A DNA stretch of 64,000 bases, from NCBI RefSeq assembly GCF_030161235.1, contig NZ_BSPW01000036.1, positions 62,001-126,000 on the forward strand, read 5' to 3'. The DNA is from Vibrio zhanjiangensis (GTDB lineage Bacteria > Pseudomonadota > Gammaproteobacteria > Enterobacterales > Vibrionaceae). Below the pieces are notes generated by a model. That model saw nothing but the letters and a program-made list of their open reading frames with translations. It made no database searches and was not told the DNA's origin. Made by a program: the position numbers and the translations under genes. This document shows, in pieces, positions 32,989 to 41,536 of the stretch (positions are counted from its first letter, which is position 1; each line of letters begins with the position of its first letter).

Positions 32989-33950
32989 TGCGGCTTGCCC
33001 ACGGCTTTGTTAATAGTAACAGATTGAGCAATCCTTTTTGCCGTAGATGGCGGTATATCACCGACAACTGAGATTTCTTTGTCACCTTTAACATAGCTAT
33101 GCAGTGTCCTACGGCCCTGTCGCACAAGCTGGCCTTTTAATGAATAATTGTCACTCTCTGAAACATAAACAGAAAAGCTGAACAAACCATCGCTGAACAT
33201 CTGCGTCTCTACCATACGCTCAGAATTGCCTATTCGATAGCGATTCAGCTCTGTTGACTCAAAGCCAATCGGAGTCCAACCAACTGTCCAGAAGCTATTT
33301 TCTAACTCACCTTTAGGCAGGGATAATACACTGGGCAATTTTTTAGTATTGAGCGTACTTAATTGTTCAGAAATACTGTCATTCACACTATAAGATATAG
33401 TACGGTACTGCTCGAGTACTTCCCCATCACGATCAACTAAATCGGCCCTCAGTGGCAACTTCGTTTTCTCATCAACCCACAGAATATAGGAATAACGAAG
33501 ACCATCTTTTGAAGCAACCCTAAGGACTTGACAAGCAACGCCAGCTTCACGAGCTCGGCCAACCTCAATAAAATCGTAAAACTGGCTAAGTTCCTCTACA
33601 TCATTGTTCAACAGCGGAATAGTAGGCGCAACTATATTGCCGGATTCTATCGTAAATGGCTCAACCCCAGGTTCAATGTAGCTGACTTCGCCACCACGTC
33701 TTATGACTTCGCGATATGGACCACTGAGATAAACGAGATGGGCAAGCTGCTGATCATTACTTCGAGCATGGCGATACAATAGAGGCTCAATGCTATTTTT
33801 CTTGATCAGAATATAAGACAGTTCATAGTTGAGGTGCTGACTAGCCTCGTTCATTTGATGCAACAACGCCTCTGCAGTTTTTTCTTCTGCAAAGGCGAGT
33901 GGCGAACTCAAACTGAACAGTGTCAGTACACTGGTCAGAATTTTTTTCAT
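32985..33950 (-). CDS. rseB: Sigma-E regulatory protein RseB
   Basis: 321-residue periplasmic protein. A clear signal peptide (MKKILTSVLTLFSLSSPLAFA) is followed by a LolA/LolB-like N-terminal domain and a smaller C-terminal domain. RseB binds the periplasmic part of RseA and protects it from DegS cleavage; LPS fragments relieve this. Start and stop overlap rseA and rseC by 4 bp each, so the three are translationally coupled. Confidence 0.94.
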   Translation of the reverse strand: MKKILTSVLTLFSLSSPLAFAEEKTAEALLHQMNEASQHLNYELSYILIKKNSIEPLLYRHARSNDQQLAHLVYLSGPYREVIRRGGEVSYIEPGVEPFTIESGNIVAPTIPLLNNDVEELSQFYDFIEVGRAREAGVACQVLRVASKDGLRYSYILWVDEKTKLPLRADLVDRDGEVLEQYRTISYSVNDSISEQLSTLNTKKLPSVLSLPKGELENSFWTVGWTPIGFESTELNRYRIGNSERMVETQMFSDGLFSFSVYVSESDNYSLKGQLVRQGRRTLHSYVKGDKEISVVGDIPPSTAKRIAQSVTINKAVGKPQ

Positions 33951-34564
33951 TCAACTACCGTTTTTGAGTTGTCATTGTGTTCAGAGTCATTGCTATTCAA
34001 ACGCAACTGTAATTCATAATCTTGTAACATGGCATTAATTCGACGCCTCTGTTCTTGAACATTAGTTGCATTATTTGTGACTGGCTGTTCAACCGAGCTG
34101 CGGGTTAAGCTTACAGGTTCCGCAGTCCCCGTAAATGGGATAGTTTGCAGTACTGGAAGTTGCTCGAGCTCAGCTTGCCCAGTCTCACCACCATATTGCT
34201 GAACGCCGATAATGACAGCCAAGGATACACATGCAGCCACTGCGACCTGACCAAACTGGTTCAGCCAAGCAGGTAATTGGCGCCGAGCTTTAGCAGGATG
34301 AGGCTGTTCAACAGCGGCGTGGATTTGTGCCACACTTTCTAGAGAAACCCTTGAATGAGCCGCCTCTTCTTCCAGAGCAAGCGCCACGCGTTCGGCTATG
34401 TTCCACTCTATTTTTTGCGGAACTTCGCCTCGCATGACATCACCAATTAAATGGTAATTGTTCCAAGTCTGTTGGTTAGATTGGTCTTGCTCTAGCGTAC
34501 TAATTAGAGCTTTATCAACCAACTCTCCATCCATGAGCGCTGAAATTTTTTCTTTGTCAGCCAT
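33947..34564 (-). CDS. rseA: Anti-sigma-E factor RseA
   Basis: About 205 residues. The N-terminal cytoplasmic domain (MADKEKISALMDGELVD) holds sigma-E; one membrane helix lies near residues 99-117; the periplasmic C-terminus is the DegS/RseB target. The ATG at 34564 is chosen because it gives the conserved family N-terminus; reading back to 34591 would add nine residues touching the rpoE stop. It begins 26 bp after rpoE and overlaps rseB by 4 bp. Confidence 0.93.
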   Translation of the reverse strand: MADKEKISALMDGELVDKALISTLEQDQSNQQTWNNYHLIGDVMRGEVPQKIEWNIAERVALALEEEAAHSRVSLESVAQIHAAVEQPHPAKARRQLPAWLNQFGQVAVAACVSLAVIIGVQQYGGETGQAELEQLPVLQTIPFTGTAEPVSLTRSSVEQPVTNNATNVQEQRRRINAMLQDYELQLRLNSNDSEHNDNSKTVVE

Positions 34565-34590
34565 TCTTTTCACCATTAACTTTAGTGGCA

Positions 34591-35169
34591 TTAGCGTTGT
34601 ATCAGTGGTTGAATTTTCTTTTCAACCGCTTCACGAGCCCGGAAGATACGAGAACGTACCGTTCCAACAGGACAATCCATAACATCCGCAATTTCTTCGT
34701 AACTTAAACCGTCAAGTTCTCGTAACGTCATTGCGGTTTTCAAATCATCAGGCAGTGCTTCGATCGCACTAAAAACTACCCGCTTCAATTCTTTGGACAA
34801 CGTTAAGTTCTCAGGGTTCGAAATTTCTTTTAGTGCACTACTTGTTTCGTAGTATTCAGCTTCTTCAGTATCCACATCCTGAGCAGGCGGCCTACGCCCC
34901 TGAGCAACAATATGGTTTTTAGCAGTATTGACAGCTATCCTATATAACCAAGTATAGAAGGCACTTTCACCTCGAAAACTAGGTATAGCACGATACGCTT
35001 TAATAAATGCTTCTTGTGCTACGTCTGGCACATCACCAGGATTGTTGACGTAGCGAGAGATAAGATTACAGACTTTATTTTGGTATTTTATGACCAAAAG
35101 ATTAAAGGCTTGCTTATCTCCATTCTGAACTCGCTCAATAAGCACTTGATCGGTCAGCTGCTCGTTCAT
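34591..35169 (-). CDS. rpoE: Envelope-stress sigma factor RpoE (sigma-E)
   Basis: 192-residue ECF sigma factor. Region 2 (about 20-95, DVAQEAFIKAYRAIPSFRGESAFYTWLYRIA) binds core and the -10; region 4 (about 130-185, LRELDGLSYEEIADVMDCPVGTVRSRIFRARE) is the -35 helix-turn-helix. The sequence is almost identical to E. coli RpoE. It heads rpoE-rseABC, divergent from nadB, and a sigma-E-like promoter is visible about 95-125 bp upstream, consistent with autoregulation. Confidence 0.98.
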   Translation of the reverse strand: MNEQLTDQVLIERVQNGDKQAFNLLVIKYQNKVCNLISRYVNNPGDVPDVAQEAFIKAYRAIPSFRGESAFYTWLYRIAVNTAKNHIVAQGRRPPAQDVDTEEAEYYETSSALKEISNPENLTLSKELKRVVFSAIEALPDDLKTAMTLRELDGLSYEEIADVMDCPVGTVRSRIFRAREAVEKKIQPLIQR

Positions 35170-35552
35170 TCGAGCGTGTACTCCTATTGTTATCGACCCC
35201 TACCTTACAGATATGAGCATTAATTATTCAAAATGTAGTATTGACACCACCGCTTACTTGAGCACTATTGTGACTCAGCAGTAAAGATAAAGTTCAAACT
35301 TTCTGCAGAATTTATTCCAATAAGTGATGATTCTAAGACTTTAGCTCAATGATTGTGGGGACGAACGTACCTAAAAGCAATGTTATTTACAAAGAATTGC
35401 ACTCATTCCGATGCTAATATTATCGGTTTAGCCTGTTTATCAGAGCTAAATTGAGGTGTATAAATCAGCTTAACGAGCAACAATGCTCAATGGCTGATAT
35501 CCTATGTTTATTAGGGTGTCAGTAGTATTTTATTCAGGAATTTAAAAGTGTT
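35170..35552. other. Divergent rpoE/nadB regulatory gap (383 bp)
   Basis: No gene is seen. The left half holds the candidate sigma-E promoter. Before nadB there are two dyads: TTTAGC...GCTAAA near 35428-35453, and a nested hairpin at 35464-35498 (ATCAGC...GCTGAT enclosing GAGCA-ACAA-TGCTC), which could be operator or leader structure. Confidence 0.5.
35269..35295 (-). promoter_or_regulatory. Candidate sigma-E promoter of rpoE
   Basis: Minus-strand GAACTT (35295-35290), a 16-bp spacer, then TCACA (35273-35269). The -35 matches the sigma-E consensus exactly and the spacer is right; the -10 is an imperfect match to TCTGA/TCAAA. Confidence 0.4.
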
Positions 35553-37160
35553 ATGAACGCGAACCGTGAACATCAATGTGATGTGTTAGTGGTAGGGAGT
35601 GGCGCGGCTGGTCTGTCGTTAGCGTTGCGTGTAGCCGAATACGGCAAAGTCATAGTCTTAAGTAAGGGACCAAGAAGCGAGGGGTCGACATACTACGCGC
35701 AAGGTGGTATTGCTGCCGTCTTTGATGAGTCAGACAGTATCGAATCACATGTTCAAGATACCCTCATTGCTGGTGCTGGTTTATGCGAGCAGGAAACCGT
35801 GGAGTTTATCGCTCAAAATGCAAAAACCTGTGTTCAATGGTTAATCGACGGAGGTGTCCCTTTTGACCGTGAGGATGGAGACAGTGATGATAAGCCTCGT
35901 TACCATTTGACCAGGGAAGGCGGGCATAGCCACAGACGAATTCTGCATGCCGCTGATGCAACAGGCATGGCAATGCAAAACTCTCTGCAGGAAAACGCTC
36001 ATAATCACCCCAATATTACCGTATTGGAACGGCACAATGCTCTCGATTTAATATGCGAAGACAAAATTGGGGGTGATTCTTGCAAAGTGATTGGCGCTTA
36101 TATTTGGAACCGCAACCAAGAACATGTCGAAACCGTAAGAAGCAAATTTGTTGTGCTCGCAACAGGCGGAGCCTCCAAGGTTTACCAATATACTTCCAAT
36201 CCAGATGTCTCCTCAGGAGATGGTATTGCCATTGCTTGGAGAGCTGGATGTCGAGTCGCCAATATGGAGTTCAACCAATTCCATCCAACGTGTTTATATC
36301 ACCCTGAAGCAAGAAACTTTTTGCTCACTGAGGCTCTGCGAGGGGAAGGCGCTTTTCTGAGGCGACCTGATGGCTCTCGCTTTATGCCTGATTTTGACGA
36401 AAGAGAAGAGCTGGCTCCTCGTGATGTTGTAGCGAGAGCAATTGACTTTGAAATGAAGCGTCTTGGGGCGGATTGTATGTATTTGGATATCAGCCATAAA
36501 CCCGCTGATTTTATCGAGAAACATTTTCCAACCATATATAGCCGTCTCATGGATTTGGGCATTGATATGACCAAAGAAGCCATTCCTGTTGTCCCAGCGG
36601 CCCATTATACTTGTGGTGGCGTAATGGTGAATAAACAAGGGGAAACCGACTTGTCACAACTTTATGCGGTTGGTGAAGTCAGTTATACAGGTCTTCATGG
36701 GGCTAATCGTATGGCATCAAACTCCTTGCTTGAATGTGTGGTTTATGCGTGGTCTGCTGCCAACGATATTATAGAAAAACTCGATAAATCAACTTTGCCC
36801 CCTCCACTTCCAGCATGGGATGAGAGCCAGGTTAGCTGCTCTGATGAAGAAGTTGTCATACAACATAACTGGCATGAACTGCGTTTATTTATGTGGGACT
36901 ACATGGGAATAGTCCGTACTGATAAACGTCTTGAACGAGCCTTACGTCGAATTCAATTACTTCAACAAGAAACACACGAGTATTACAGCAACTTCAGAGT
37001 ATCGAATAATTTGCTTGAACTGCGCAATCTGCTCCAAGTGGCTGAGCTCATGGTTCGTTGTGCAATGGAAAGGAAAGAGAGCCGAGGGTTGCACTACACT
37101 CTCGACTATCCAGAGCCAGCAGAAAATAGTGGCCCAACGATTCTTTGTCCAACCAAGTAA
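35553..37160 (+). CDS. nadB: L-aspartate oxidase NadB
   Basis: 535-residue FAD enzyme oxidising L-aspartate to iminoaspartate, the first step of de novo NAD synthesis with NadA. FAD-binding [13 protein letters not shown] near residue 13, [10 protein letters not shown] near 47, the active-site loop [13 protein letters not shown] near 125, and the FAD/substrate region [16 protein letters not shown] near 388 are all present. A C-terminal helical domain completes the succinate-dehydrogenase-flavoprotein-like fold. It is divergent from rpoE, as in E. coli. Confidence 0.97.
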   Translation: MNANREHQCDVLVVGSGAAGLSLALRVAEYGKVIVLSKGPRSEGSTYYAQGGIAAVFDESDSIESHVQDTLIAGAGLCEQETVEFIAQNAKTCVQWLIDGGVPFDREDGDSDDKPRYHLTREGGHSHRRILHAADATGMAMQNSLQENAHNHPNITVLERHNALDLICEDKIGGDSCKVIGAYIWNRNQEHVETVRSKFVVLATGGASKVYQYTSNPDVSSGDGIAIAWRAGCRVANMEFNQFHPTCLYHPEARNFLLTEALRGEGAFLRRPDGSRFMPDFDEREELAPRDVVARAIDFEMKRLGADCMYLDISHKPADFIEKHFPTIYSRLMDLGIDMTKEAIPVVPAAHYTCGGVMVNKQGETDLSQLYAVGEVSYTGLHGANRMASNSLLECVVYAWSAANDIIEKLDKSTLPPPLPAWDESQVSCSDEEVVIQHNWHELRLFMWDYMGIVRTDKRLERALRRIQLLQQETHEYYSNFRVSNNLLELRNLLQVAELMVRCAMERKESRGLHYTLDYPEPAENSGPTILCPTK

Positions 37161-37171
37161 AGGTTACACGC

Positions 37172-37543
37172 CTAGGGAGCGTAACGCTCCCTTTTTAACG
37201 ACAGTAACAACTGCCTGTAGTGCTCATCAGAGACACTATCGCGCCACAAGATATATTTTTCGCCGTCAGAAAATTGCATTAACAAGCCAAACGCAGATAG
37301 GCTCGTGGTTATCTTTTGGATTCGAGTCTCTTTCCCATTGACAAAACAGACTCCGGAATTGGACATAACTAACTGGCCTCTGAACGCATTGGCCAACCAA
37401 TTGGTACGTAAATGAAATACCGACAAGTACCCAACAAGATACACAGTGATTGGCAAAGGCATTTCAGAAACTGAAAACCAGCAAGAGGCCAAAATCAACA
37501 TACTGAAGTTGGCCTGACAAGAGAAAAATGACGTTGTGGCCAA
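37172..37543 (-). CDS. ygfX: YgfX (CptA) family membrane protein
   Basis: About 123 residues with two adjacent membrane helices (roughly residues 12-30 and 34-50 from this start) and a cytoplasmic C-terminus ending SLKRERYAP. The family is encoded next to sdhE and has been linked to it as a toxin-like inhibitor of cell-division/cytoskeleton proteins, though this role is debated. I choose a TTG at 37543, four bases after the sdhE stop, because the E. coli protein aligns from there; a longer ATG reading from 37600 would overlap sdhE by 53 bp. The last codons lie inside the nadB terminator hairpin. Confidence 0.72.
   Translation of the reverse strand: MATTSFFSCQANFSMLILASCWFSVSEMPLPITVYLVGYLSVFHLRTNWLANAFRGQLVMSNSGVCFVNGKETRIQKITTSLSAFGLLMQFSDGEKYILWRDSVSDEHYRQLLLSLKRERYAP
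37174..37197 (+). terminator. Intrinsic terminator after nadB
   Basis: AGGGAGCG pairs with CGCTCCCT around TAA, followed by TTTTT. The same bases, read on the other strand, encode the last residues of YgfX. Confidence 0.8.
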
Positions 37544-37547
37544 TAAC

Positions 37548-37814
37548 CTAACGTACTTTACTGAGGTTGTGGGCAACAATTTTGTCAACCATGGACGCAT
37601 GGCCTAAATTATCACTTCGACCATGCCCCATAATCCAAGTAAACAGATCTGGATCATCACACTCTAAAAGTGCCACAAAATCATGTTTTTCATCATCTTG
37701 AAGCGCTTCAAAACATTCTTCGAAAAATGGCATAATCACAACATCCAGCTCTAACATACCTCGGCGACATGCCCACTTAATGCGCGCTTTTTCTTCTGGA
37801 GTATACATTTTCAT
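37548..37814 (-). CDS. sdhE: Succinate dehydrogenase flavinylation factor SdhE
   Basis: About 88 residues, cytoplasmic. It carries the family's key motif WACRRGMLELDVVIMPFFE, in which the RGxxE part contacts the flavoprotein SdhA, and the later LLECDDPDLFTWIMGH. It promotes covalent attachment of FAD to SdhA and FrdA. An AAGGTGGGA lies directly before the ATG at 37814; a second ATG two codons later has better spacing. ygfX follows four bases after the stop; ygfZ is divergent. Confidence 0.93.
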   Translation of the reverse strand: MKMYTPEEKARIKWACRRGMLELDVVIMPFFEECFEALQDDEKHDFVALLECDDPDLFTWIMGHGRSDNLGHASMVDKIVAHNLSKVR

Positions 37815-37995
37815 TCCCACCTTTTCGGTTATTTGCCGCGAGTGTAACAATCCATAGTTCGAACAACCACTAACTTAGTCACAATCCCGATCAAGGTAAC
37901 AAATTTCTCACTCTCCCTAAAACCCTTGAAAGGTTGTTTCTTGGGGCCATTCAGCGCTAACATAGCAAACATACTATCGTATTCAGGTAAATATC

Positions 37996-38961
37996 ATGGA
38001 TTGGCAAAACGACTTCGACCAACTCTCACTATCAAGCAATGACTCCCTTCCCAAACTCCTACTGACTCATTTGACTTCGTGGGGAATGATCATCGCCCAA
38101 GGAGATGACAAAAAGTCTTACTTGCAAGGTCAGGTCACATGTGATGTGGTCAAGCTCACTAAAGAAGAAAGCACATTAGGTGCTCATTGCGATGCAAAAG
38201 GCAAAACGTGGAGCATATTTCGCTTGTTTCACCATCTCTCTGGTTACGCAATGTTTCAACCTAAATCAGCCATCGACAAAGAACTTGCTGAGCTGAAAAA
38301 GTATGCCATTTTTTCTAAAGTTGAGTTTCAAGCGAGCCATGACGTATTGCTTGGCCTTGTCGGAACACATGCCACTACCACTATAGATAATCTATCATCG
38401 CAACGAAGCGATGTGAGAGAGATTGAGGGTGGTACCGCGGTCAAAATTGATCAACAAAGGTGGTTACTTGCCGTCAGTGAGGAAGCGGCAAACAAACTGT
38501 GCCAATCTATCGAAGCTCAAAAAGTTTCTGATCAGATTTGGACGCTGTTAGACATTCAAGCAGCCATGCCTATAGTTTCAGACCTTGTACAAAATGAACA
38601 CATTCCACAAGCACTGAATCTTCAAGCTCTTGGTGGAATCAGTTTCAGCAAAGGATGTTATACGGGACAAGAAACGGTTGCCAGAGCCAAATACCGTGGA
38701 ATCAATAAACGTGCCTTACAAATTGTATCAGGTGAGTGTAACAAACCGCTGGCTAATGCCGAGTTAGAACGCTCAGTTGGTGATAATTGGCGCAGTGCTG
38801 GCACATTAATGGCGAGTTATGAGTTTAGTGATAATAAAGCAATAGGTCTTATTGTTTTGCCCAACAATCTAGACGCAAATACTCAATTTCGTCTCGCAGA
38901 CCAACCTGATACAAGATGGGAAATTCAACCTCTGCCTTACTCATTGGATGATGACGAATAA
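37996..38961 (+). CDS. ygfZ: Folate-binding tRNA-modifying / Fe-S maintenance protein YgfZ
   Basis: 321-residue cytoplasmic protein related to the glycine-cleavage T protein. The diagnostic KGCYTGQE motif is near residue 220 in [19 protein letters not shown]. It helps assemble or repair some Fe-S enzymes such as MiaB, using folate. Length matches E. coli YgfZ (326). It is divergent from sdhE-ygfX, a pairing conserved in gammaproteobacteria, and overlaps the next gene by 14 bp. Confidence 0.94.
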   Translation: MDWQNDFDQLSLSSNDSLPKLLLTHLTSWGMIIAQGDDKKSYLQGQVTCDVVKLTKEESTLGAHCDAKGKTWSIFRLFHHLSGYAMFQPKSAIDKELAELKKYAIFSKVEFQASHDVLLGLVGTHATTTIDNLSSQRSDVREIEGGTAVKIDQQRWLLAVSEEAANKLCQSIEAQKVSDQIWTLLDIQAAMPIVSDLVQNEHIPQALNLQALGGISFSKGCYTGQETVARAKYRGINKRALQIVSGECNKPLANAELERSVGDNWRSAGTLMASYEFSDNKAIGLIVLPNNLDANTQFRLADQPDTRWEIQPLPYSLDDDE

Positions 38962-39424
38962 ATTCGAAACGAGCATAACCCGCTATCTTGAATCACAGCG
39001 GGTTTCATTTAGATTACTACCTCACCATTCTCCAGCAACAACGATAGAGGATGCCGCAAAGCAAAGAGGTATTAGGCCAGAACAGATGGTCAAGTGCATT
39101 CTTCTACGGGATATGGACAGCGAATATGTGTTAGCCTGTGTCCCCGGTGACCGTTTGGTTGATCCTAGGAAAGTCCGAAAGATACTCAACTGTCGGCGCA
39201 TGACTTGTGTGGAGCGCGACGACGTTCAATCTCTTACTGGCTCTCAAATCGGAACACTAACCCCTTTATTGTTGCCTAGATACATGCCGATTTTTTTTGA
39301 CCACAGTATATTACTTCAGCCAGAGGTCACCATCAGCAGTGGCTCATTACTCGCAGGTATCGCGTTAAAAACCGATGATTTGATAAACCTATGCGCTCCT
39401 ATACTCGCTGATATTTGTCGCTGA
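38948..39424 (+). CDS. YbaK/EbsC-domain aminoacyl-tRNA deacylase-like protein
   Basis: 158-residue protein consisting of a single YbaK-like domain. The conserved editing-site Lys is probably in EQMVKCILL (residue 49), followed by the [16 protein letters not shown] strand-helix and an [18 protein letters not shown] segment resembling the family's ISAGxRGxxI strand. YbaK-type enzymes hydrolyse mischarged tRNAs such as Cys-tRNA-Pro. The closest relatives I recall are the deacylase part of larger deacylase-HDOD proteins; here it stands alone. It starts inside ygfZ (14-bp overlap), so translation is probably coupled. The true substrate is unknown. Confidence 0.8.
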   Translation: MMTNKFETSITRYLESQRVSFRLLPHHSPATTIEDAAKQRGIRPEQMVKCILLRDMDSEYVLACVPGDRLVDPRKVRKILNCRRMTCVERDDVQSLTGSQIGTLTPLLLPRYMPIFFDHSILLQPEVTISSGSLLAGIALKTDDLINLCAPILADICR

Positions 39425-39531
39425 TACATATCTAATTATCCTCTAGAAGCGATCCAAAAAGTGACATTTAAATGTGAGTCATTACTCAGTAATGGGTTAA
39501 ATCTTGATTATTTTTATTCGAATTGAAGGCA

Positions 39532-39539
39532 TATAAAAT
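39532..39539 (+). promoter_or_regulatory. Candidate -10 element for the structured RNA
   Basis: TATAAAAT lies 33 bp before the first helix; a transcript would start near 39545. No good -35 at 17 bp spacing is present, so an activator or extended element would be needed. Confidence 0.35.
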
Positions 39540-39544
39540 CATTT

Positions 39545-39747
39545 TTCATTTCTTCAATTACACTTACTCTTGTTGGATACCGAGTGGCTAGAACTTAGCC
39601 CAAACTGTACCTGTAATTGATGTGCTCGCCTTTAGTTACGAGTACTAACTCGGTTTCCAACCGCAAAGTGAAATTACGGATTACATCGAATTTTACTCTT
39701 GCGTAATGCATCTGTGACTATTTGCCCGCTACAAGCGGGCTTTTTTT
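39545..39747 (+). ncRNA. Candidate structured small RNA (five helices plus terminator), family not recognised
   Basis: Pairings read directly: P1 39572-39585 with 39648-39661 (13 of 14 pairs, one T-T mismatch); P2 39586-39590 with 39596-39600 (5 bp, loop GAACT); P3 39622-39628 with 39639-39645 (7 bp, one G-T); P4 39662-39675 with 39689-39703 (14 bp, one bulged C, one G-T); P5 39724-39730 with 39734-39740 (7 bp) followed by seven T. P2 and P3 sit inside P1, forming a three-way junction, and P4 abuts P1. The region holds no protein gene. It could be an independent small RNA or a leader for the small gene at 40039. I do not recognise 6S, tmRNA, Spot 42, GcvB, Csr, Qrr or a known riboswitch core. 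Confidence 0.55.
39724..39747 (+). terminator. Intrinsic terminator of the structured RNA
   Basis: GCCCGCT-ACA-AGCGGGC followed by seven T. It is 300 bp past the YbaK-like gene stop, too far for a simple gene terminator, so it implies a transcript starting in between or a long 3' UTR. Confidence 0.85.
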
Positions 39748-40038
39748 ATGCAAAAAATTCACCTTATCTTGTCACACAATAAAAAAATTAAACTATTCTT
39801 AAAAATGTCATAAATCTCGGGTTTACTATTTCATGACTGAACAACGAAACAAGTTCCATAAGCAGAATATAATTGGGGAAGGCATCACATAGAAATGGGT
39901 ATTTATCTGTAATTTTTTCTAATAACGCACAAATACCTTAAAAAACTCATTATACTGCATATATTCCCAGTATCATCACATTAATATCGAATGGGGAATT
40001 ATATACTTGCAGAGCTTGCTACATATAAGGATCACTCT

Positions 40039-40245
40039 ATGAGACTGTTTAAGCGCTACACACCGGGAATGATTGCTAAACACGTAAGTCGACTGTTTAA
40101 GGGAAGGATTTATATTTACGGTGTTGGCAAGTTTGAATTCGATAATGGGAAGCTGGTATTGCCAGAAAGAGCCGAAAAACGCCACTTTCAAACGGTGAAA
40201 GAAGTCAATCAAGAAATTATGCGGCTGCGTTGCGCATACATATAA
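40039..40245 (+). CDS. Small conserved-looking basic protein of unknown function
   Basis: 68 residues from ATG 40039, preceded by AAGGA with 7-nt spacing (a good ribosome site that decides the start over an upstream ATG at 39991). The protein is basic (many Lys/Arg, such as MRLFKRYTP and HVSRLFKGR), with a strand-rich middle (IYIYGVGKFEFDNGKLVLP) and a C-terminal helix (HFQTVKEVNQEIMRL). No signal peptide or membrane segment is seen. It is followed by a terminator, so it is a monocistronic gene. I do not recognise the family, although similar small proteins seem to occur in vibrios. Confidence 0.75.
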   Translation: MRLFKRYTPGMIAKHVSRLFKGRIYIYGVGKFEFDNGKLVLPERAEKRHFQTVKEVNQEIMRLRCAYI

Positions 40246-40251
40246 AATTTT

Positions 40252-40277
40252 AAAGGGGCTGGGCAAACCAGCCCTTT
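40252..40277. terminator. Terminator between the small gene and ubiI
   Basis: AAAGGGGCTGG pairs with CCAGCCCTTT (one bulged G) across GCAAA. It lies between converging genes and may act in both directions. Confidence 0.65.
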
Positions 40278-40286
40278 GTCATTGAG

Positions 40287-41513
40287 TCATACCACTTCTT
40301 GTTCAATATACTTAGCTAAAGCAGGCAACTTTCCTTTAAGACCAAGCGCTCTTTTCATGATCTCATCTTTGGCACTCGGCAATTGACCAACGAGCGTCAT
40401 GCCTAGCCCTCGAATAAGCTTTTTGGCAGGATTATCACTAGCAAACAAATCTTTAAAGCCTTGCATGGATGCAATCATTTTAGCCGCTTCCGACTTACGC
40501 CAGCGTTCGTAACTGCGTAAATGGCGACGACTGCCAATATCATGACCTCTTCGCCAATTGGCTTGAATTTCTTGAGCTAAACTCGCAGCATCAAGCAACC
40601 CTAAATTGACCCCTTGTCCAGCCAGAGGATGGATGGTATGTGCCGCATCGCCAACCAATGCGACTCTATCGACGGCGAAGTCTCGTGCATAGCGCATTTT
40701 TAAGGGAAACGAAGCACGCTTGCCAATCACTTCACAAAGACCGAGCCTTGCATCAAACTCGGTCGTCAGTGCTTTGTTAAACTCTTCGTCGGGCATAGCG
40801 ACCAAATACTCAGCTCGCTCTGGATCGGTTGACCACACGATTGAACTCATATTACTCTGGTTCATAGGTAAAAAAGCAAGTGGCCCTTGAGGAGTAAAGA
40901 CTTGGCGCGCCACTTTTCCATGTTCTTCAGCCGTCCAAATATTGGCCACTATCGCGCTATGTCCATAGTCCCAATGAGTAAGAGGAATGTTTAACTGTCT
41001 TCGTACCCATGAGTTTGCACCATCCGCCCCAACCACCAGTTTGGCTGTAATTCCTTGCCCATTGGCCAAGTTTAGCCACACTTCACTTTCACCAACCGCC
41101 ATGGAATGGCATTGTGCTGGCATATGAAGGCTGACGTTAGGCATTTGCTTGACTCTATCAAGAAGAGATAATTGAATCACTCTATTTTCTACAATGTGTC
41201 CCAAGTCTGGTTGAGCAAGTTTCTTTGCATCAAATTCAATACGAGCAAAGCTATCCCGCTCCCAAACTTCCATAGCAGAATAAGGGGCTGCTCTTCGCTG
41301 TATTATCCCTTCCCACGCACCTAAGTTGCGTAAAATAATTTCACTCGAGCGACTAAGAGCCGACACTCGGATATCAGGGAGGTCATTGATTTCACAGTCT
41401 GGTATCTGGCTTTCGATTACTGCCACTCGCAATTCTGTGTCTTTAAAGGCCGCGGCAAGTGCAAGACCTACCATACCCCCACCAACAATGGCGATATCAA
41501 CACTTTGCATCAT
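40287..41513 (-). CDS. ubiI: Ubiquinone hydroxylase UbiI (VisC)
   Basis: About 408-residue FAD-dependent monooxygenase that hydroxylates C5 of the ubiquinone ring precursor. FAD-binding GGGMVGLALA at the start, the DGANSWVR motif near residue 165, and GDAAHTIHPLAGQGVNLG near 285 (class A flavoprotein hydroxylase) are present. It matches E. coli UbiI better than UbiH throughout, including the NPAKKLIR segment near the C-terminus. The ATG at 41513 has GAGGA at good spacing; a GTG at 41528 and an ATG at 41510 are alternatives. It follows ubiH by 23 bp. Confidence 0.92.
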   Translation of the reverse strand: MMQSVDIAIVGGGMVGLALAAAFKDTELRVAVIESQIPDCEINDLPDIRVSALSRSSEIILRNLGAWEGIIQRRAAPYSAMEVWERDSFARIEFDAKKLAQPDLGHIVENRVIQLSLLDRVKQMPNVSLHMPAQCHSMAVGESEVWLNLANGQGITAKLVVGADGANSWVRRQLNIPLTHWDYGHSAIVANIWTAEEHGKVARQVFTPQGPLAFLPMNQSNMSSIVWSTDPERAEYLVAMPDEEFNKALTTEFDARLGLCEVIGKRASFPLKMRYARDFAVDRVALVGDAAHTIHPLAGQGVNLGLLDAASLAQEIQANWRRGHDIGSRRHLRSYERWRKSEAAKMIASMQGFKDLFASDNPAKKLIRGLGMTLVGQLPSAKDEIMKRALGLKGKLPALAKYIEQEVV

Positions 41514-41536
41514 CGAATCATTCCTCACTCAGGTTA

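Larger units (their letters stand above)
39425..40038. other. 614-bp gene-free stretch with palindromes and a structured RNA candidate
   Basis: It contains a perfect 12-bp palindrome ACATTTAAATGT (39464-39475), an inverted repeat CATTAC-TCA-GTAATG (39480-39494), the structured RNA at about 39545-39747, and then an AT-rich stretch with a TATACT -10-like element (39951-39956) probably serving the small gene at 40039. No convincing protein gene is present. Confidence 0.6.

Noticed and set aside
36294..36638. Two overlapping open frames antisense to nadB
   Set aside because: Both lie entirely within the NadB coding sequence and look like codon-usage shadows.
39572..39661. The long inverted repeat considered as an integron attC/VCR element or a miniature transposon
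   Set aside because: There are no attC core sites, no flanking target-site duplication, and only one copy in the window; an internal three-way junction and nearby terminator fit RNA better.
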